This document shows, one piece after another, positions 1 through 7,374 of a stretch of DNA of 22,213 bases. The stretch spans positions 1-22,213 of IMG/VR virus record IMGVR_UViG_3300018080_000638; one strand, written 5' to 3'. The stretch is from a virus. Position numbers and translations under genes: made by a program. The stretch's first letter is position 1. Every line of letters begins with the position of its first letter. The notes under the pieces were generated by a model that saw only the letters and a program-made list of their open reading frames with translations, made no database searches and was not told the DNA's origin.

Positions 1-1131
1 AACCGAACCAAGTTTGAGGGTTATGAGACTGGTTCTCTGACACCCAACTGGGTGAACATAGGTGTATGGTTGGACGAGTATTTGGAGGATGGGGATTTGG
101 TGGAGACGTTCCGCTTCCGTCTAGCCACCCGTAACTCTAAGATGCTGCTTACCTTCACCCCCATCGACGGTTACACGCCGTTTGTGGCTGAGTTCCTGAA
201 GAATGCAGAGACGCTGGAGACTAGGAAGGCTGAACTGCTCGACAACAAGGACGTTCCATTTGTCCAGTATAGCCCAAACAAGGAGGCTGGCATCATCTAC
301 TTCCACTCTATCCTGAACCCCTTCGGTGGCTATGAGCGTATCGCTAAGGAGCTGCGGAATGACGCTAAGGATGTGATAATGACTCGTGCTTACGGCATTC
401 CAGTCAAGAGCATGGCTACCATTTTCCCACTATTCTCCACCGCCATCCACGTCAAGGACGAGCTACCAAAAATCACGAAGGAGACGCACACGGTCTACCA
501 GGTCATTGACCCGGCAGGGGCTAGAAACTTCTTCTGCATATGGGCTGCGGTAGACAAAGATGAAAATGTCACGGTTCTCCGCGAGTGGCCTGATCGTGGC
601 ACATACGGAGAATGGGCGACATTCGGAGATCCAAAGTGGAAGTTTGGCCCTGCGTCCAAGAAGATTGGCTATGCCATTAAGACCGACCACGATCAATACT
701 CATACGTGAAACTCTTTGAGAAGATTGAGGAAGAACTGGGGGTAGAAGTATTTGAGCGCATTGGAGACAGTCGCTTTATGGCCGCTGAGCACGACGAACA
801 CGACATGTTCTCTGACTTTGCCGAAAAAGGCATGTATATTGTGCCAAGTGATGGCAGGGATGAGAACAGCGGCATTCAATTGATCGACCAATGGTTTGCC
901 TACAATCCAAACATTGAAATTGATTCGGTGAACCGTCCGAAGCTGCATATACATGAAAGCTGCGGCAATCTAATCTACAGCCTCATAAACTATACGCCAG
1001 AGGGCAAGAAGGCAGAGGCGCTTAAAGACCCCATCGACGCCTTGCGTTATTTGCGGACAGCAAATTCCGGCGAGGGGCCACTGCATTACAATAAAATTGG
1101 GGCAATAAAGAGAGGACAAGGAGGATACTAA
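1..1131 (+). CDS. terL: Terminase large subunit, 5'-truncated by window edge
   Basis: This is the DNA-packaging motor: an ATPase that pumps DNA through the portal, plus a nuclease that cuts the concatemer. The frame is open from base 1, so the GTG at 52 is internal and the true start lies outside the window. Seen: a Walker B-like strand ending in Asp-Glu (VWLDE, codons near 61-78), then a coupling motif TFTP near 151-162. Next comes an RNase H-like nuclease part with acidic residues in the expected order: QVIDPAG near 508, RIGDSRF near 766, and DPIDALRYL at the C-terminus near 1027-1053. The Walker A part is missing because of the edge. The gene is followed after 2 bases by the next start and lies upstream of the portal, the usual order. 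The assignment rests on these motifs and the context; the subfamily is not determined. Confidence 0.93.
   Translation, partial: NRTKFEGYETGSLTPNWVNIGVWLDEYLEDGDLVETFRFRLATRNSKMLLTFTPIDGYTPFVAEFLKNAETLETRKAELLDNKDVPFVQYSPNKEAGIIYFHSILNPFGGYERIAKELRNDAKDVIMTRAYGIPVKSMATIFPLFSTAIHVKDELPKITKETHTVYQVIDPAGARNFFCIWAAVDKDENVTVLREWPDRGTYGEWATFGDPKWKFGPASKKIGYAIKTDHDQYSYVKLFEKIEEELGVEVFERIGDSRFMAAEHDEHDMFSDFAEKGMYIVPSDGRDENSGIQLIDQWFAYNPNIEIDSVNRPKLHIHESCGNLIYSLINYTPEGKKAEALKDPIDALRYLRTANSGEGPLHYNKIGAIKRGQGGY
1118..1124 (+). promoter_or_regulatory. Strong Shine-Dalgarno for the gene at 1134
   Basis: AAGGAGG ends 9 bases before the ATG at 1134, inside the last codons of the terminase gene. It is one of the few canonical ribosome binding sites in this window and fixes the start of the downstream gene. 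Confidence 0.75.
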
Positions 1132-1133
1132 TT

Positions 1134-1526
1134 ATGAAAGATAACGTAACATGCACAGAACTAGGCCGCGAGCTTGGTTTACACCGCCTACAAGTAGGCA
1201 GAATCCGCAAGGAGGTATGCACAGATGATGACATGGAGGGCAAGTCTATCAAGCCCTCTGGTGTTATGAAGATTTGTGCATTCTTGGAGCGAGAAATGGA
1301 AGTCATTGAGACGGCATCACCAGATAAGGTGAGGGTTCAAGTGCTTCCGCACGAGACAAGCAACCCACGCTTCATCTATGCCAAAGACCTAGAGCGCAAA
1401 GTAAAGGTTCTTGTTTCTATTCCGAAGAATCGCAAGGCCATTCTGAAAAAACCGCAGACTATTTTAACCGTTAACCGAGGAAGTGAAAATGGAGAGTTCC
1501 ACTACAGATACCCAGCAAAGCCCTGA
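1134..1526 (+). CDS. Small HTH-like protein downstream of terminase
   Basis: A 130-residue protein of unknown exact role. Residues about 6-28 (TELGRELGLHRLQVGRIRKE) look like a helix-turn-helix, which suggests DNA binding. The second half contains NPRFIYAKDLERKVKVLV and a basic stretch KNRKAILKK, consistent with a small beta-rich basic domain. Similar HTH-plus-basic-domain small proteins commonly sit beside terminase genes in phages, from memory and not checked. It could be a packaging or transcription regulator, or a terminase small subunit in an unusual position after the large subunit; I cannot decide. The start is set by the AAGGAGG at 1118-1124. Its 3' end overlaps the next gene by about 38 bases. 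Confidence 0.75.
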   Translation: MKDNVTCTELGRELGLHRLQVGRIRKEVCTDDDMEGKSIKPSGVMKICAFLEREMEVIETASPDKVRVQVLPHETSNPRFIYAKDLERKVKVLVSIPKNRKAILKKPQTILTVNRGSENGEFHYRYPAKP

Positions 1527-1710
1527 TCGAGGCTTTATAGAGCGGCACGTCGATTATTGGTCTAAGATTGATAAAATCGAGTGCGAGTTATACGGAATGC
1601 CGATGAAATACTTCAACCTGCAAGACTTGCACGATGGGTTAGGTGTAAATGACAGTTATAGCCGCAATTTACTCTCATTGTTGCGAAAACGGCTAAGTAA
1701 TGCGCAATAG
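1489..1710 (+). CDS. Hypothetical small phage protein
   Basis: A 73-residue protein with no family I recognise. I chose the ATG at 1489 over the GTG at 1483 because GAGGAA at 1477-1482 is well spaced for 1489, whereas 1483 would lie in that site. The protein is mixed charged and aromatic (HVDYWSKIDKIE) with a basic C-terminal helix ending RKRLSNAQ. The last codons overlap the left part of the AGTAATGCGC-N7-TATAAT motif, so the end of this gene and the putative promoter of the portal gene share sequence. Confidence 0.65.
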   Translation: MESSTTDTQQSPDRGFIERHVDYWSKIDKIECELYGMPMKYFNLQDLHDGLGVNDSYSRNLLSLLRKRLSNAQ

Positions 1711-1718
1711 CATATAAT
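1696..1718 (+). promoter_or_regulatory. Putative promoter, bipartite motif copy 1
   Basis: AGTAATGCGC at 1696-1705, a 7-base spacer, and a perfect -10 hexamer TATAAT at 1713-1718. The same box, spacer length and hexamer recur at 4091-4113. There is no TTGACA at the -35 position; the box would lie at about -29 to -20, as an activator-dependent phage promoter could place it. The portal ATG at 1729 is only 10 bases past the hexamer, so a transcript from here would be nearly leaderless. Promoter function is inferred from motif and placement. Confidence 0.5.
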
Positions 1719-1728
1719 CGCAAAAACT

Positions 1729-3855
1729 ATGGACGATCCAGAAATCTATTTCTCGGAGGACTTTGATTACGAAGAACTCACCCAATCATATAAGGATAAT
1801 GTCAACGATCTACGAGATTACTTCACGCGATGCTCTCGGAATCGAGATATTCGTAATTGCAAGTGGTCTGGTAAGAGCGATGATTTAAAGAAGAACAACG
1901 AGGATGCGTTCCCCCATGAAGGGGCGAGCGACACCGAGGTTTGGCTGGTCGACCAAAAGATCAATAACAACAAGGCTTTGCGGATGAATGCACTGAGTAA
2001 GTCTCAGATAAGAGCGTATCCCCGCGAGTCTAGCGACGTTCAGCGTAGCACGGAGGTCTCCGTATTCCTTCGCTGGCTACGTGACAGTGGCATCGCCAAC
2101 TTCACCCGTGAGATGGAGCTGGCTTCGTCCTACGGTGACGAGAAGGGGCTGATGGTTACATATGTGGACTGGAAGCCTGCGCGTAAGCGAACATATAAAA
2201 AGCTATTTGAGCTAGACCAAATCATCGAAACAATCCCAGAGCTCGCCGAGATCCTTTCGGATGCAGAGCGAGATGAAGAAGCCTTCGACTGGTTCAACAG
2301 TGTTGATGGATGGGAGCTTAGCGAAGGGCGTGTGAAGGTTGCACTCCGACAGCTGCGCAAGACTGGGGTGGCAGAAATACCTGTAGCAATCTATGACAAA
2401 GGTGGGCCAGATGTGCGCACACTTGCTCCAGATGCGGATGTAATCTTTCCTGCCTATACCATGAACTACCAAGAAGCACCTGAGTGCTATCTTCGTCTCA
2501 TTATGAGCAAGGTAGAGGTCATGGCCATGGTGGATTCTGATGGATGGGACAAGGAGTGGGCTGAATATGTCATCGAAAACCACACCGGTATGACCGAGAG
2601 CCAGTTCAATTCGCCAGTTGGCGTAGTTGGATACGGAAACTTCACACGTTCTGGGCGTAGTGGCGTCACTACCGCTATACAAGCCCGTGATGCTATCGAG
2701 ATTGTATATAAATTTGAGCGAAGAATAGACGAGACCGACAGCTCGGAGGGCATCTATCTCACCGTCTTTGCGCCAGAACTGTCTGGACAAGCTGGCGTGC
2801 CTGAAGTCGCCAAGCGAGTTCTGCTCAGTGGGGTTACGAAATACCCATTCGTTGTCACGCAGATTTGCTACGACAACCGCACGATGTATGAGTCCAACAC
2901 AATCGTCGACAGGCTCAAGGCTGCGCAGAAGACACAGAAGGTGCTGCGCGACAGCTACATTGATGAATCAAGCTGGAGCATTAGCCCAACAATGTGGGTT
3001 GCTCCAGGCGTCGACGCCTCCCAAGTGGGGCCGGGCGCAATTATGTCGGGGCCAGTCGGTCGCAAACCAGAGTATATTGACCGTCCCTCCAAGTTCCAGC
3101 CGAACCTACAGCTGGAAGCACTAATGGTGAATGAGGCTAATCAGATAGCAGGGCAAGATCCAAATGATCCCCTTAGCCAGCAAGTTCAGGGCTTCGGCAT
3201 CAATCGCTTCCTTGAGCATAGCCAGAACGTCCTCAGGGCTGTTTACGATGCCTACAAGATGAAAGGGCCTAATGAACTGTTCTTCCGCGTAACGGGGCGT
3301 CCAGAGCCAATCCAGTTCACTAAGACGGGTGGCGAGGGCGACATGGATGTTGTGGTCTCTTTCAATAGCACATACAATGACCCAGAGAAGACGGAGAAGA
3401 TGTTGAGTGGCTTGTATCAGATTATGCAATTTGATCGCAGTGGCCGCGTCAACAGCGAAGCAATCACTGACATTGCCTTATCCGCAATTGACCCAATGCT
3501 TGCCGACCTAGTGCTTATGCCTAGTGAGCAGGGGAGCGAGAAGGTTCGCAATGAAACCCTGTCCGACATCTCGCAAATGGCTAATGAAATTCCACGGAAT
3601 GCACCAAAGAATGCGTCCCAGTTGCGTATGCAGACGGTGCAGGACTACCGTTCGCAGCAAGAGCAAATTCTTGCGCAAACCGGTTCCAGCAAGCTAGCTT
3701 CGTCTCCAGCCTTCCAGTTCTACCTTGGGGAGTATGAGAAACAATTGCAAATGCAGCTAGATCAACAAGTGAATGCCACCGAGAACGGCATCCTTGGCAC
3801 ACAAGCAGCCCGTATGGGCGGCAATACTCAACCGATGACCAATGAAGGACAGTAA
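1729..3855 (+). CDS. Portal protein
   Basis: A 708-residue protein, in the size range of the large podovirus portals (P22-like). The portal is the dodecameric ring at one head vertex through which DNA enters and leaves; it docks the terminase and the tail adaptor. Evidence is the position between terminase and scaffold/capsid, the length, and a layout typical of portals: an acidic N-terminus, a long mixed alpha/beta middle, helical segments around residues 455-520 (NEANQIAGQDPNDPLSQ and following), and a Gln-rich helical C-terminus (QLQMQLDQQ) like a barrel. The ATG at 1729 has no clear Shine-Dalgarno sequence. The stop overlaps the next start by 14 bases. I cannot name the closest portal family from sequence alone. 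Confidence 0.85.
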   Translation: MDDPEIYFSEDFDYEELTQSYKDNVNDLRDYFTRCSRNRDIRNCKWSGKSDDLKKNNEDAFPHEGASDTEVWLVDQKINNNKALRMNALSKSQIRAYPRESSDVQRSTEVSVFLRWLRDSGIANFTREMELASSYGDEKGLMVTYVDWKPARKRTYKKLFELDQIIETIPELAEILSDAERDEEAFDWFNSVDGWELSEGRVKVALRQLRKTGVAEIPVAIYDKGGPDVRTLAPDADVIFPAYTMNYQEAPECYLRLIMSKVEVMAMVDSDGWDKEWAEYVIENHTGMTESQFNSPVGVVGYGNFTRSGRSGVTTAIQARDAIEIVYKFERRIDETDSSEGIYLTVFAPELSGQAGVPEVAKRVLLSGVTKYPFVVTQICYDNRTMYESNTIVDRLKAAQKTQKVLRDSYIDESSWSISPTMWVAPGVDASQVGPGAIMSGPVGRKPEYIDRPSKFQPNLQLEALMVNEANQIAGQDPNDPLSQQVQGFGINRFLEHSQNVLRAVYDAYKMKGPNELFFRVTGRPEPIQFTKTGGEGDMDVVVSFNSTYNDPEKTEKMLSGLYQIMQFDRSGRVNSEAITDIALSAIDPMLADLVLMPSEQGSEKVRNETLSDISQMANEIPRNAPKNASQLRMQTVQDYRSQQEQILAQTGSSKLASSPAFQFYLGEYEKQLQMQLDQQVNATENGILGTQAARMGGNTQPMTNEGQ

Positions 3856-4075
3856 AAAGAAAAGCATCTCGGACGTAATTAAGTTCCTTGAGTCCAACCC
3901 GGAGTATGGTCGTGCCTTCCACGAATACTACGAAGACCTGAGGGACGAATTAATTGCTGTAAAGTGGACGCGCACAGACCCAAACTTCGATAGGAAGTGT
4001 TCAGTTGGTGCTGAGTTCATTCAGTCCAACATTCTCAATGTCTTCAACCTGAAAAAGCTATCAAGACTCGATTAG
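3842..4075 (+). CDS. Hypothetical small protein between portal and scaffold
   Basis: A 77-residue unrecognised protein whose ATG lies inside the portal 3' end. It is mainly helical, charged and aromatic (YGRAFHEYYEDLRDELIAVKW). No strong ribosome binding site is seen, so translational coupling to the portal is likely. After its TAG at 4073-4075 the same frame stays open for 19 codons, and the first of these (PPKRLSNA) match the last codons of the small gene at 1489-1710 (KRLSNA). This suggests either that the two small genes share history or that both contain the same promoter box. Confidence 0.6.
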   Translation: MKDSKKKSISDVIKFLESNPEYGRAFHEYYEDLRDELIAVKWTRTDPNFDRKCSVGAEFIQSNILNVFNLKKLSRLD

Positions 4076-4090
4076 CCGCCAAAGCGTCTC

Positions 4091-4113
4091 AGTAATGCGC
4101 GTAGTCGTATAAT
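4091..4113 (+). promoter_or_regulatory. Putative promoter, bipartite motif copy 2
   Basis: AGTAATGCGC at 4091-4100, a 7-base spacer of different sequence, and TATAAT at 4108-4113. This repeats the arrangement at 1696-1718. It lies in the 83-base gap before the scaffold gene, leaving a predicted leader of roughly 40 bases, and would give extra transcription of scaffold and capsid. Similarity extends leftward as AAA(A/G)CG(G/T)CT(A/C). Confidence 0.55.
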
Positions 4114-4158
4114 GCCGATTACGAACAACACCTAGTTCGGTTAAATTGTAGGTAGATT

Positions 4159-5247
4159 ATGATAGACATAGCAGACACGGCTAACCTTGAGGCCGAACAA
4201 GTTCAAGAGATTGCAAAACCATTGACATTAGCTGAGGCGCGAGCCGCACGGATGTCAAAGATTGAGCAAAGTAGCGCGACCGAGATCGAGGAAGCCGAGG
4301 CTAAACCAGATGCCCCAGAAGTTCCAGAGGAACCAACGGAAATTGAGGAGCCAGAATCGGATGAAGTCGAGGAGGTCGTTGAAGACGGAGACGTTCTTTC
4401 ACAGGTTGACGAGATTGATGTGGATTCTCTTTCTGATGACGACATCTACGCACTAGCCAAACTTAAGGGGATTGATATTGAAAATCCAAAGAGCAGCAAG
4501 GCGTGGGCAGAGCAACGGAAAGAAATCAAAGCACTGAAGGAGCAGATTGAAACTGCACAGCGAGAGAAAGAGGAAGCCCTCGCACTTGCACCAGTCAGCG
4601 ATAACCCATTTGCAAATCTGCGTGACACAGAGTCCGTAGACAGAGCAATTGAGCAGGCTGAATTAAATGCCGAATACTGGAACGAACAACTGATTCTCAA
4701 TCAAGAGACCCAGTGGGACGAAAATTCAGGCAGGGACATTAAAGGTGTAATGCACGAAGGCAAGTTTCACGCGGCAGAAGCCATTTTACAGTTTGTAAAG
4801 GGTGAACGTGCCAAGGTGAAACCACTCTCAGAGCGCAAGTCAGAAATTGCAAAGCAATCAGAGTTGTTCGCCGACGAAGGTGACAAGATTGCTTCCATTA
4901 AGTCTGAACTGGCTCTGGATGGAGAAGTAGGCGAGTCCTACGAGGCCATGCTGAAAAGCCCTAAGTTCGCATTAGTCAAGTCTCTCATTCCTGAGTATGG
5001 GATGGAATTGTTGGAATTGCTGGGACACGCCGCACGATCAAAGGCGGGAGTCACAACCAAACCAACCATTAAGCGAAAAGCACCCAAGTCAAAGGATGAG
5101 AACATTTCGATCGGAAGCACTGGTAGAACATCTTCCAATGATTCTGGTCGGGAAACAGCCTTAAACAAGATCGTTAACGGCAGCGGCTACAATTACAAGC
5201 AAAAAATGGATGCTATGCGTGAATTAAGAATACTACGCAACAAATAA
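4159..5247 (+). CDS. Scaffolding protein
   Basis: A 362-residue protein lying directly between portal and capsid genes, the standard place for the internal scaffold that guides procapsid assembly and then leaves. Residues about 40-100 are extremely acidic and Pro/Glu-rich (EEAEAKPDAPEVPEEPTEI), followed by a predicted coiled coil (KEIKALKEQIETAQREKEEA, about residues 115-140). The C-terminal 60 residues are basic (TIKRKAPKSKDE near 310 and a final helix KQKMDAMRELRILRNK), matching the basic capsid-binding tail of known scaffolds. There is only a weak GGTAG ribosome-site candidate. Expression is probably driven by the motif at 4091-4113. No protease gene is seen nearby. Confidence 0.85.
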   Translation: MIDIADTANLEAEQVQEIAKPLTLAEARAARMSKIEQSSATEIEEAEAKPDAPEVPEEPTEIEEPESDEVEEVVEDGDVLSQVDEIDVDSLSDDDIYALAKLKGIDIENPKSSKAWAEQRKEIKALKEQIETAQREKEEALALAPVSDNPFANLRDTESVDRAIEQAELNAEYWNEQLILNQETQWDENSGRDIKGVMHEGKFHAAEAILQFVKGERAKVKPLSERKSEIAKQSELFADEGDKIASIKSELALDGEVGESYEAMLKSPKFALVKSLIPEYGMELLELLGHAARSKAGVTTKPTIKRKAPKSKDENISIGSTGRTSSNDSGRETALNKIVNGSGYNYKQKMDAMRELRILRNK

Positions 5248-5269
5248 CTCAACTAATAGAAAATAAATT

Positions 5270-6226
5270 ATGGCTTATACAAGCACAACTGTAACAGGAA
5301 ATCGCGAAGATCTCAAGCAACTCGCTACGGTCATCGCCGCCACATCTGCACCCGTTTGCGGATTGCTTCCAACCCGGAAGATTACTAACAAGCGCCCAGT
5401 CGTCCTCATGGATGCGCTGGCTGCCCCTAGCACCACTGGCCACATTGAAGGAACCGACACCGACACAGGTGTTGACAAATTCTCTGGTGTTGGCGAATAC
5501 ACCGGTCAGGCAATGCGACTTGTCCGTGAGTGGAAGGTAACACGTGAGCAACAAGCACACGAATCTGCTGTTATCGCAGACAAGGCTGCTGCGTCCGAGA
5601 AAGCTCTTAAAGAGCTCATGCGCGACAAAGAGAGCATTGTTTGTGGCGACCAAGGCAAGACTGCCGACGTCCCCGGTGCAACTGCTGGTGTAACTGCTGG
5701 TCTTGGTGACATCACCGATTCCGCTAACACCGACTTCTCCGCCGCATACCGCACACCAGCCGCTTCCATCTATTCTGGACTGAAGGCTAACTTCGACGAC
5801 GCTGCTTTGAACGCAGTTCTCGCCTCGATGTTTGGTCAAGGTGGAGAGTTCCTGGACTTGCACTTGGTTGCTGGCACAGGTCTCCGTAGCCACATCGTCG
5901 AACAGTTCACTCGCACGGCGGGTGCTGCTTCCCAGATTGACTACAACATGAATGGCACAGCCGTCATCCCATACACTGTTGAAATGTATGACTCGGACTT
6001 CGGCACAATCAAGATTATCAATGGTAATCCTGCATGTATGCCTTCCGTTGACCGCGGCTACCTCATTGATCCACGCTACCTTGAGTGGGGTGAAATCTGG
6101 GGTGAAGGTTCCGAGGAGTATGAAGATCGTGGTTCCGGCCCCGTTGGAGCAGTTGACCTCTATGGCACAACTCTCTCGCAAGGTCCTAATGGACTCGGCA
6201 AGATCAAGTTCTCTGACGAAGCATAA
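5270..6226 (+). CDS. Major capsid protein
   Basis: A 318-residue protein directly after the scaffold and followed by a terminator-like hairpin, as expected for the most abundant virion protein. The N-terminal part (GNREDLKQLATVIAATSAP, then PVVLMDALAAPSTTGHIEGT) is typical of SU10-like HK97-fold capsids (the DUF5309 group, from memory). A middle helix-rich segment (AHESAVIADKAAASEKALKE) would fit the spine helix, and the C-terminal half is beta-rich. No N-terminal delta domain is present, in keeping with a separate scaffold. The leader is A-rich without a Shine-Dalgarno sequence. A long antisense frame across this gene is a shadow. Family naming is from pattern memory; capsid identity is well supported by context. 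Confidence 0.87.
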   Translation: MAYTSTTVTGNREDLKQLATVIAATSAPVCGLLPTRKITNKRPVVLMDALAAPSTTGHIEGTDTDTGVDKFSGVGEYTGQAMRLVREWKVTREQQAHESAVIADKAAASEKALKELMRDKESIVCGDQGKTADVPGATAGVTAGLGDITDSANTDFSAAYRTPAASIYSGLKANFDDAALNAVLASMFGQGGEFLDLHLVAGTGLRSHIVEQFTRTAGAASQIDYNMNGTAVIPYTVEMYDSDFGTIKIINGNPACMPSVDRGYLIDPRYLEWGEIWGEGSEEYEDRGSGPVGAVDLYGTTLSQGPNGLGKIKFSDEA

Positions 6227-6240
6227 CCCTTAACTGATTT

Positions 6241-6278
6241 GGGAGTCGTGGGTTTTATTCCCGCGACTCCCTTCTCTT
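6241..6278 (+). terminator. Terminator-like hairpin after capsid gene
   Basis: Stem GGGAGTCGTGGG (6241-6252), loop of 7, stem CCCGCGACTCCC (6260-6271), then TTCTCTT. It is a 12-bp stem whose single non-Watson-Crick position is a U.G wobble in rightward RNA but an A.C mismatch in leftward RNA, which argues for rightward use. The T-rich tail runs straight into the ATG at 6279, so the hairpin covers the whole leader of the next gene. It likely gives partial termination that keeps capsid mRNA in excess. Confidence 0.8.
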
Positions 6279-6551
6279 ATGAAAAAAACACCAAGACAAA
6301 AGCTACAGGAACTCCCAATCCACGAGAAGATTGCCTTGATCAAGGGTATCAAAGCAAATGACCCTAAAGTGTTGCAATACTATTACCGCAACTTCGCCGA
6401 AACGGGTAAGTTGAGGAAGGGAAAACAGATGGATCAAATGCACTACATGATTGCTCGGCAAGAGTGCGAACAAGTTGACGGAGTGGGTGGAAACTCAGAC
6501 TTCGACAAATACATTTTCAAAAAAGGCTATGAAGCCGCAATGTTAGCATAA
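6279..6551 (+). CDS. Hypothetical small basic protein after capsid
   Basis: A 90-residue unrecognised protein with a basic N-terminus (MKKTPRQKLQELPIHEKIAL) and a predicted helical body. The start codon sits immediately after a strong hairpin and there is no room for a Shine-Dalgarno sequence, so initiation must be leaderless, coupled, or unusual. The next gene begins in its TAATG stop-start overlap. The position between capsid and adaptor genes suggests a head-completion role, but nothing in the sequence shows it. Confidence 0.7.
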   Translation: MKKTPRQKLQELPIHEKIALIKGIKANDPKVLQYYYRNFAETGKLRKGKQMDQMHYMIARQECEQVDGVGGNSDFDKYIFKKGYEAAMLA

Positions 6552-7171
6552 TGGCATTAGGAACACGCACATATCAAGAGCTATACGACTTAATCCTCGC
6601 CCGCGCGGGTGGTGGAATTTCCGCAAATGCCAAGACTCGGATACAGGCTCTGGCAAATAGCGCAGCGCAGATTGCGATTGATGAAAGCCCCTACTGGCCT
6701 CGGCTACTGGTTCTGGAAGAACGGACAGTGACAAATGGGTATGTAGATTACGAAGAGGTTGGCAAGGGCACGATAGACGAAGTGCACGGTGTCTGGGATG
6801 GTGCTAAATGGACGGGAGCTTCGCCCCAGAGCTTGAACTTCTACCCAGACGGCAATGGTATTAGGATTACGAACGGCGATACGGCTACCGTGTATGTGGC
6901 GTATAAGAAGGTGCTGACCGATATATATGGTGATGGAACAAGTGGAACGGTGAGCGACGTGCCACGCGAGTGGTTCGAGTTTATGGCGTATCACGCAGCC
7001 TTCAGCTATCAAGTGGCAGAGCGCGTAGGTATTGAGCAAATGACCATTGCGTATCGTGACGTGCAATCCCGACTTGATACACAACTCTTGAAGATTAGCA
7101 GACAGGGCATTTGGAGGACAATTGCCAACCAGCTTGAAACGTATTACGGTAGAGATGTGAGTGTTAGCTAA
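6551..7171 (+). CDS. Probable head-tail adaptor (tail tubular A-like)
   Basis: A 206-residue protein, close in size to T7 gp11 (196 residues) and P22 gp4-type adaptors that join the portal ring to the tail. It starts with a helical region (TYQELYDLILARAGG, then ARIQALANSAAQIAID-like helices), has a central beta part (residues about 60-130, with VDYEEVGKGTIDEV and VYVAYKKVL), and ends in helices containing REWFEFMAYHAAFSYQVAE, a pattern usual for this group. It begins in a TAATG overlap with the preceding gene and overlaps the next gene the same way. Homology is judged from layout and position, not from a search. Confidence 0.65.
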   Translation: MALGTRTYQELYDLILARAGGGISANAKTRIQALANSAAQIAIDESPYWPRLLVLEERTVTNGYVDYEEVGKGTIDEVHGVWDGAKWTGASPQSLNFYPDGNGIRITNGDTATVYVAYKKVLTDIYGDGTSGTVSDVPREWFEFMAYHAAFSYQVAERVGIEQMTIAYRDVQSRLDTQLLKISRQGIWRTIANQLETYYGRDVSVS

Positions 7172-7371
7172 TGACTAGAAAATCGTGCAAACCAACAAAG
7201 GGAAAGGCAGCCTGCAAGGTCGTTGATGGCAAGAAGGTTTCCTACGGAAAGAAGGGTGTGACTCCAGGTAAACCGGGAAGCGCACGACAGAAAAGCTACT
7301 GCGCTAGAAGTGCAAAGATTGAGAACTCCGGCCCAGCAAACAAGCTGGCCCGCAAACGCTGGAAGTGCTAA
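7171..7371 (+). CDS. Small Lys/Cys-rich phage protein
   Basis: A 66-residue, very basic protein with four cysteines and the pattern VSYGKKGVTPGKPGSARQKS then YCARSAKI and a C-terminal RKRWKC. I recognise this as a common type of tiny phage protein (YG.KGV ... SYCARS ... WKC) that often lies among structural genes, without a known function. The Lys-rich character suggests nucleic-acid binding or a place in the virion; that is inference. It is translationally coupled by TAATG to the adaptor gene. Confidence 0.75.
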   Translation: MTRKSCKPTKGKAACKVVDGKKVSYGKKGVTPGKPGSARQKSYCARSAKIENSGPANKLARKRWKC

Positions 7372-7374
7372 CAA

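Noticed and set aside
2212-2790. 192-codon leftward frame across the portal gene
   Set aside because: Antisense to the portal with no start signal or recognisable content.
5249-6181. 310-codon leftward frame across the capsid gene
   Set aside because: It is antisense to a well-supported capsid gene, has no plausible domain or start signal, and arises from the codon bias of the capsid gene.
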